The notes below the pieces were generated by a model. The model saw only the letters and a program-made list of their open reading frames with translations. It was not told where the DNA came from and made no database searches. 8,924 nt of DNA from Verrucomicrobiota bacterium (GTDB taxonomy: Bacteria; Verrucomicrobiota; Verrucomicrobiia; Opitutales; Opitutaceae), in contig JAEXPG010000099.1 of assembly GCA_023447015.1 (NCBI GenBank), positions 1-8,924 on the forward strand, given 5' to 3'. The position numbers and the translations under genes are program-made. Positions 6,155 through 8,924 of the stretch are shown in pieces; position 1 is the first letter of the stretch; every line of letters begins with the position of its first letter.

Positions 6155-6172
6155 CGCGGCAATGGATGACGC

Positions 6173-6778
6173 TCAACGAGCGGCCGTGCGTACCAAGGTC
6201 AACGACGGCAGTTCAAGCCGGAGATCCGGGCCACGATCGCTCAGCCCATCCCGATCGCTGAAAAGCCAGATGAGAACGACCCCGCGATCACCAATCCACC
6301 GCATGATGGCTTTCCTCGTCCAGCGCACCCGGAATCCAAGATCGACTTGGATTCGGTCCGCCACCCCGGCGATCTCAAGCAAGCTCCACTGCTTTGCGAT
6401 CGAGCCATCTGTGCGATAAACGACAAGCGCGCTCGCCGCACTCGGATCGGCCGCGACGCTATTGAACACGACAATGAATTCCGCTCGGTCCGTCAGCACG
6501 ACGTCATCGGGCAGCCACCCGGCCTGGAGCGAGAACTCCTCGGCCTTCTCGTAGGCGGACTTGCGGGCATCGAACCGCAGCACAGTTGCCGTTGCTCCTT
6601 CTTCCTTGGCTGCCTCCTCATTCCATCGCCCCGCCTCCAAGCGGAGGACCGTATCGCCCGCGCGCGAGACGAAGACCCGAACCCGATCCTCGTGGGCCGG
6701 AGTATAGCCATGCACCCGCAGGGACGAGACAGACAGCAACGCTGCCACGCAAATAGAGAAGACCCAGAACGGCCTCAT
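6173..6778 (-). CDS. Small secreted protein of unknown function
   Basis: I do not recognise this 201-residue protein. Residues 1-24 look like a Sec signal peptide: Met-Arg, a hydrophobic core (FWVFSICVAALLSVSSL), then RVHG with probable cleavage before YTPAHE. The mature part is predicted by eye to be mostly beta strands and has no Cys. WLPDDVVLTDRAEFIVVFN (88-106), followed by ALVVYRTDGSIAKQWSLLEI (117-136), reads like one blade of a beta-propeller-type extracytoplasmic protein, but this is a weak impression. The ATG at 6778 is preferred because it begins the signal peptide directly; an in-frame TTG at 6793 would add five residues. No Shine-Dalgarno sequence is present. GC is about 62% by hand count over ten lines, lower than in sampled lines of neighbouring genes. 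The gene follows the glycosyltransferase by 157 bases with a likely terminator between, so it is probably transcribed alone. Confidence 0.8.
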   Translation of the reverse strand: MRPFWVFSICVAALLSVSSLRVHGYTPAHEDRVRVFVSRAGDTVLRLEAGRWNEEAAKEEGATATVLRFDARKSAYEKAEEFSLQAGWLPDDVVLTDRAEFIVVFNSVAADPSAASALVVYRTDGSIAKQWSLLEIAGVADRIQVDLGFRVRWTRKAIMRWIGDRGVVLIWLFSDRDGLSDRGPDLRLELPSLTLVRTAAR

Positions 6779-6790
6779 AGGGTTGAGGCG

Positions 6791-6813
6791 CAAAGAAAGC
6801 CTGCGCTCAGGCT
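6791..6813 (-). terminator. Probable intrinsic terminator after the glycosyltransferase gene
   Basis: On the minus strand AGCCTG (6813-6808), loop AGCG, and CAGGCT (6803-6798) form a perfect six-pair stem. The run TTTCTTT straddles its 3' base (6799-6793). This is a credible short Rho-independent terminator about 120 bases beyond the glycosyltransferase stop. Outer arms GTTGAG and CTCAAC (6823-6818 and 6787-6782, minus strand) enclose it. The structure therefore also reaches to within four bases of the next gene's ATG and could serve as its leader. Confidence 0.5.
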
Positions 6814-6935
6814 GAGACTCAACAAGAACCCACTCTCCAGCGCATCGGAGAGAATACGTTCAGCAGTCGACGGTACCCTGCGACGGTTCCGGCAGCTTCG
6901 ACCGCACCGCATTCCTGAATCGCCAACGCCGCGGT

Positions 6936-8591
6936 CTATTCGGCTCCGGCCGGCACGGGAAACTCCGCCCAGACCAGCCGTTTGCTGCCCATCCGCAGCG
7001 GATGGGCGAGCAACCGGTCGCCGAACCGCGGCGCGAGCTTCGCCCATTCGTCCGCGAAAAACACGATCAGGCCGCTCTTCTCGCGCGCCAGCACCGCCTC
7101 CACGTCCTCCGGCCGCCAGAGCTCCCGGCCCGGCCGCTCCACGTAGAGCGGCACGATCGCCAGCTGGTAGCCGTAGAGATAGACCGGCTGCCCCGGCGCG
7201 ACCCGACGCTGCACCTCGGGGATGAGCGCCACCGGCGCCTTCACCGGATTGAGCGCCGGCAACACCACCGCGCCGGCGAGGATCAGCAGCGCAAACACCG
7301 CCGCCGCGAAGCCGCCGAACCAGCGCGCCGAAAGTTGCTCGCGGCGGTAGGTACGCACCAGCCACCCGCCGCAGCCGAGCATCGGCACGCCCAGCGCGAG
7401 CAGCCGCCACGGCAGCGCTGCGGCATCCATCCCGGCCGTCGCCTTCGCGATCTTCAGGGCGAGTTTCCCCTCCGCCGGCGCCCCAAGGAGCACCGCGGCG
7501 CCGGCCACACCGACCACGCCGACCATGCACACGAAACCCGCCGCGCCCCACCCCGCCCAGGGCGCCCAGCGCCGGGCGAGCCCGGCGAACTTCGGCCACG
7601 CCGCCGCGATCAGCAGCGCCGCCGCCGGATAGACCGCGAGGATGTACATCTGTCGTTTCCCCGAGAAGAGGGAGAACAACACGAGGAGGAAGAGCCCCCA
7701 GCCGAGCAACCGCCGCCGGAGCGCGCCCGCGCCGAGCGCGACGTACGCCGCGGGCAGGAACAGCGTCCACGGCATGAACTCCCCGGGAAAATGCGCGAGG
7801 TAGTAGTGGAACGGGTTCGCGTGGTCCTCCGCCTTCGTCACCCGGCCGAGGAACTTCACGCCGAACATCGCCTGGAAATACTCGTCGGGCCCGTGCGCGA
7901 TCCACCGCGCCGCCGCCAGCCAGGCGCCGATCGGCGCGAGCGCGAGCGGGATACCCCACGCCCAGTGCCAGCGGCGCAGTTTCGCACCCTCGCCGGCCGC
8001 GAGCGTCGCCACGAGATACGACCCGAGCACCACCGGGATCGCCACCGGGCCCTTGGCGAACACGCCGAGCCCGAGCAGTCCGTACGCCACGGGCAGACGC
8101 CACCGCCGCCCGTCGTCGTTGAACGCGAAGAGATGATACAACGCCGCCAGACAGAACCCGAGCAGCAGCGCGTCGATCCGCCCCCAGCCGCCTTCCCACC
8201 ACACGAGATAGGAGGTCATCGTGATCACGACCGCGCGCCACGCCGTCGCCGCGTCACCGGTCCAGCGCTGCGCCAGCCGGGCCACTGCCCACAGGGCGAG
8301 GATCATGCCGAACAGGCTCGGGAGCCGCGCCGAGAGGCTGGTGATCTCGCCGCCGGTCACGACCGACGCCGCGTTGATCAACCAGAAGAGGAACGGCGGT
8401 TTGTCGGGATAGAGTCCGCCGTTGACGTGCATCACCAGCCACTCGCCGCTCTGGTGCATCTCGCGGGCGATGTAGGCGTAGCGCGCCTCGTCCGGCGCCC
8501 ACAACCCGCGCTGCCAGTACTGGCCCAGCCACAGCAGCGCGGGCAGGAGGATCAACGCCCACACGGGCGGTCGGCGGCGGAACAGTTCCAT
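6936..8591 (-). CDS. ArnT/PMT-type (GT39) membrane glycosyltransferase
   Basis: This 551-residue polytopic inner-membrane protein is of the GT-C fold, ArnT/PMT superfamily. Such enzymes transfer a sugar from a polyprenyl-phosphate donor to lipid A, glycans or proteins on the periplasmic face. WAPDEARYAYIAREM (31-45) carries the conserved acidic pair Asp34-Glu35 of the first periplasmic loop. YPDKPPFLFWL (61-71) is the family KPP motif. WGRIDALLLGF (136-146) has a second acidic residue, and FAKGPVAIP (178-186) and GKRQMYILAVYP (311-322) are also typical. About a dozen hydrophobic segments extend to near residue 460, followed by a C-terminal soluble domain to 551. Length matches ArnT (about 550). 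The ATG at 8591 places the N-terminal helix directly; the frame is open upstream, but that part is glycine-rich shadow from a G-rich leader. No sugar-lipid synthesis genes are nearby, so donor and acceptor are unknown. Confidence 0.92.
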   Translation of the reverse strand: MELFRRRPPVWALILLPALLWLGQYWQRGLWAPDEARYAYIAREMHQSGEWLVMHVNGGLYPDKPPFLFWLINAASVVTGGEITSLSARLPSLFGMILALWAVARLAQRWTGDAATAWRAVVITMTSYLVWWEGGWGRIDALLLGFCLAALYHLFAFNDDGRRWRLPVAYGLLGLGVFAKGPVAIPVVLGSYLVATLAAGEGAKLRRWHWAWGIPLALAPIGAWLAAARWIAHGPDEYFQAMFGVKFLGRVTKAEDHANPFHYYLAHFPGEFMPWTLFLPAAYVALGAGALRRRLLGWGLFLLVLFSLFSGKRQMYILAVYPAAALLIAAAWPKFAGLARRWAPWAGWGAAGFVCMVGVVGVAGAAVLLGAPAEGKLALKIAKATAGMDAAALPWRLLALGVPMLGCGGWLVRTYRREQLSARWFGGFAAAVFALLILAGAVVLPALNPVKAPVALIPEVQRRVAPGQPVYLYGYQLAIVPLYVERPGRELWRPEDVEAVLAREKSGLIVFFADEWAKLAPRFGDRLLAHPLRMGSKRLVWAEFPVPAGAE

Positions 8592-8595
8592 GATG

Positions 8596-8653
8596 CCCGC
8601 GACCCTGCCCCGCCCGCCGCCCCCACCCCAGGCCTCGCCCCGGCCCCCCCCCC
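8596..8653 (-). other. G-rich leader with potential G-quadruplex and a G10 tract
   Basis: On the minus (sense) strand this leader has runs of 10, 4, 4, 5, 3, 4, 3 and 3 G. Five of them (8629-8603) are separated by only 1 to 4 bases, satisfying the usual G-quadruplex pattern. The tract ends five bases before the glycosyltransferase ATG, so if transcribed it would sit in the 5' untranslated region. The C10 run on the plus strand is at 8644-8653. Such homopolymers can slip during replication and are also prone to sequencing error. Confidence 0.5.
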
Positions 8654-8680
8654 TCGCCTCCGCCATGAGCCACGCTTGCG

Positions 8681-8708
8681 GTAGGGTCGGACCTTGTGTC
8701 CGGACCCT
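8681..8708 (+). repeat. GTAG-headed hairpin, copy C (REP-like)
   Basis: GTAG (8681-8684) opens directly into a hairpin. AGGGTC and GGAC (8683-8692) pair with GTCC and GACCCT (8698-8708) around the loop CTTGT, with one bulged G on the 3' arm. This gives ten base pairs with a one-base bulge, the same plan as the bulged hairpin at 4311-4345. It lies about 90 bases upstream of the glycosyltransferase ATG, in the orientation opposite to that gene. Confidence 0.55.
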
Positions 8709-8754
8709 GTTCGGATGCGAGAGGGCAAGCACGTTGGGATGAGCAACGCATGAT

Positions 8755-8810
8755 TCTTCCCTCCTCTCCTGCTCTTGCCCCTGCTCCCGCTCTTCCTCTT
8801 GCTCCCCCCC
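8755..8810 (+). repeat. Low-complexity pyrimidine tract
   Basis: The stretch is almost entirely C and T with scattered single G, built from degenerate CTCTTGC, CTGCTC and CTTCCTC words. It contains CTCTTGCCCCT (8772-8782), an exact copy of 5987-5997 in the gap beside the tRNA. It leads directly into the heptad array. Confidence 0.5.
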
Positions 8811-8814
8811 AGGC

Positions 8815-8924
8815 TCCGTCCTCCGCCTTCTGTCCTCCGTCGTCCGTCTTCCTTCCCTTCGTTTCCTTCTGTCGTCCGCGCTCCGTCCTCCGTCCTCCGT
8901 CGTCCGTCTTCCGTCCTCCGTCCT
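8815..8924 (+). repeat. Heptanucleotide repeat array, consensus TCCGTCN, truncated by window edge
   Basis: The sequence reads as successive seven-base units. Five come first: TCCGTCC, TCCGCCT, TCTGTCC, TCCGTCG, TCCGTCT (8815-8849). Four degenerate units follow (8850-8877), then a four-base interruption GCGC (8878-8881). Six near-perfect units then run to 8923: TCCGTCC, TCCGTCC, TCCGTCG, TCCGTCT, TCCGTCC, TCCGTCC. The order CC, CG, CT recurs, with 8829-8852 and 8889-8912 (60 bases apart) differing at one base, so there is a higher-order repeat. The array is non-coding and continues beyond the window. Confidence 0.85.

Larger units (their letters stand above)
8592..8924. other. 333-base gap at right end, upstream of the glycosyltransferase gene
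   Basis: No gene is seen. From the glycosyltransferase ATG outward the gap holds a C-rich (minus-strand G-rich) leader, a GTAG-headed hairpin, a pyrimidine-rich stretch and a heptanucleotide repeat array cut by the window edge. No sigma70-like promoter for the glycosyltransferase stands out. The only segment of ordinary composition is roughly 8709-8754, so a promoter most likely lies there or beside the hairpin. Confidence 0.6.

Noticed and set aside
7002..8684. A 560-residue plus-strand open frame opposite the glycosyltransferase gene
   Set aside because: It is arginine- and proline-rich without hydrophobic or catalytic patterning, and is antisense to a membrane protein with recognisable family motifs.
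8592..8732. An N-terminal extension of the glycosyltransferase to a GTG at 8732 or an ATG at 8666
   Set aside because: The added residues are a glycine/arginine-rich translation of the G-rich leader, and the family begins close to the first transmembrane helix at the ATG at 8591. The open frame is noted only in connection with possible slippage.
8815..8924. A CRISPR array
   Set aside because: The unit is seven bases with no spacers, far from the CRISPR repeat-spacer plan, and no cas genes are present.

Overview
The window is high-GC bacterial DNA with compact genes, nearly all on the minus strand. It fits a member of the Verrucomicrobiota, probably Opitutaceae-like. That placement is inferred from base composition, the style of the NuoD and NuoF proteins, the absence of Shine-Dalgarno sequences and the pyrimidine-rich intergenic repeats. 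It is not a database result.

Layout, right to left in the direction of transcription. (1) 8924-8592: a 333-base gap with no gene. It holds a heptanucleotide repeat array running off the window edge, a pyrimidine-rich stretch, a GTAG-headed hairpin and a very G-rich leader (minus strand). (2) 8591-6936: a full-length GT-C membrane glycosyltransferase of the ArnT/PMT (GT39) type, followed by a probable terminator. (3) 6778-6173: a small secreted protein of unknown function. (4) 6042-6131, plus strand: tRNA-Ser(GGA). (5) 5888-4551: a CorC/HlyC-type (CNNM/DUF21 plus CBS) membrane protein, probably involved in divalent metal transport. (6) 4550-4114: a 437-base gap with GTAG hairpins, a heptad-type repeat and an inverted repeat just upstream of nuoB. 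(7) 4113-1: the start of a respiratory complex I operon, nuoB-nuoC-nuoD-nuoE-nuoF, with nuoF cut by the window edge.

The nuo genes are spaced 20 to 50 bases apart and are almost certainly one transcript. They encode the quinone-proximal hydrophilic arm (NuoB, NuoC, NuoD) and the NADH-oxidising module (NuoE, NuoF). Electrons pass from NADH to FMN in NuoF and along Fe-S clusters to N2 in NuoB, where quinone is reduced at the NuoB/NuoD interface. nuoA is not at the head of the operon and must lie elsewhere if the complex is complete.

I see no new enzyme system. The most unusual content is intergenic. Degenerate repeats with a seven-base period, of TCCGTNN or NNNTTCC type, recur in several gaps, including one inside the nuo operon. 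GTAG-headed hairpins occur in two gaps. A C10/G10 tract inside a potential G-quadruplex sits just ahead of the glycosyltransferase start. None of the eight protein-coding starts has a recognisable Shine-Dalgarno sequence.
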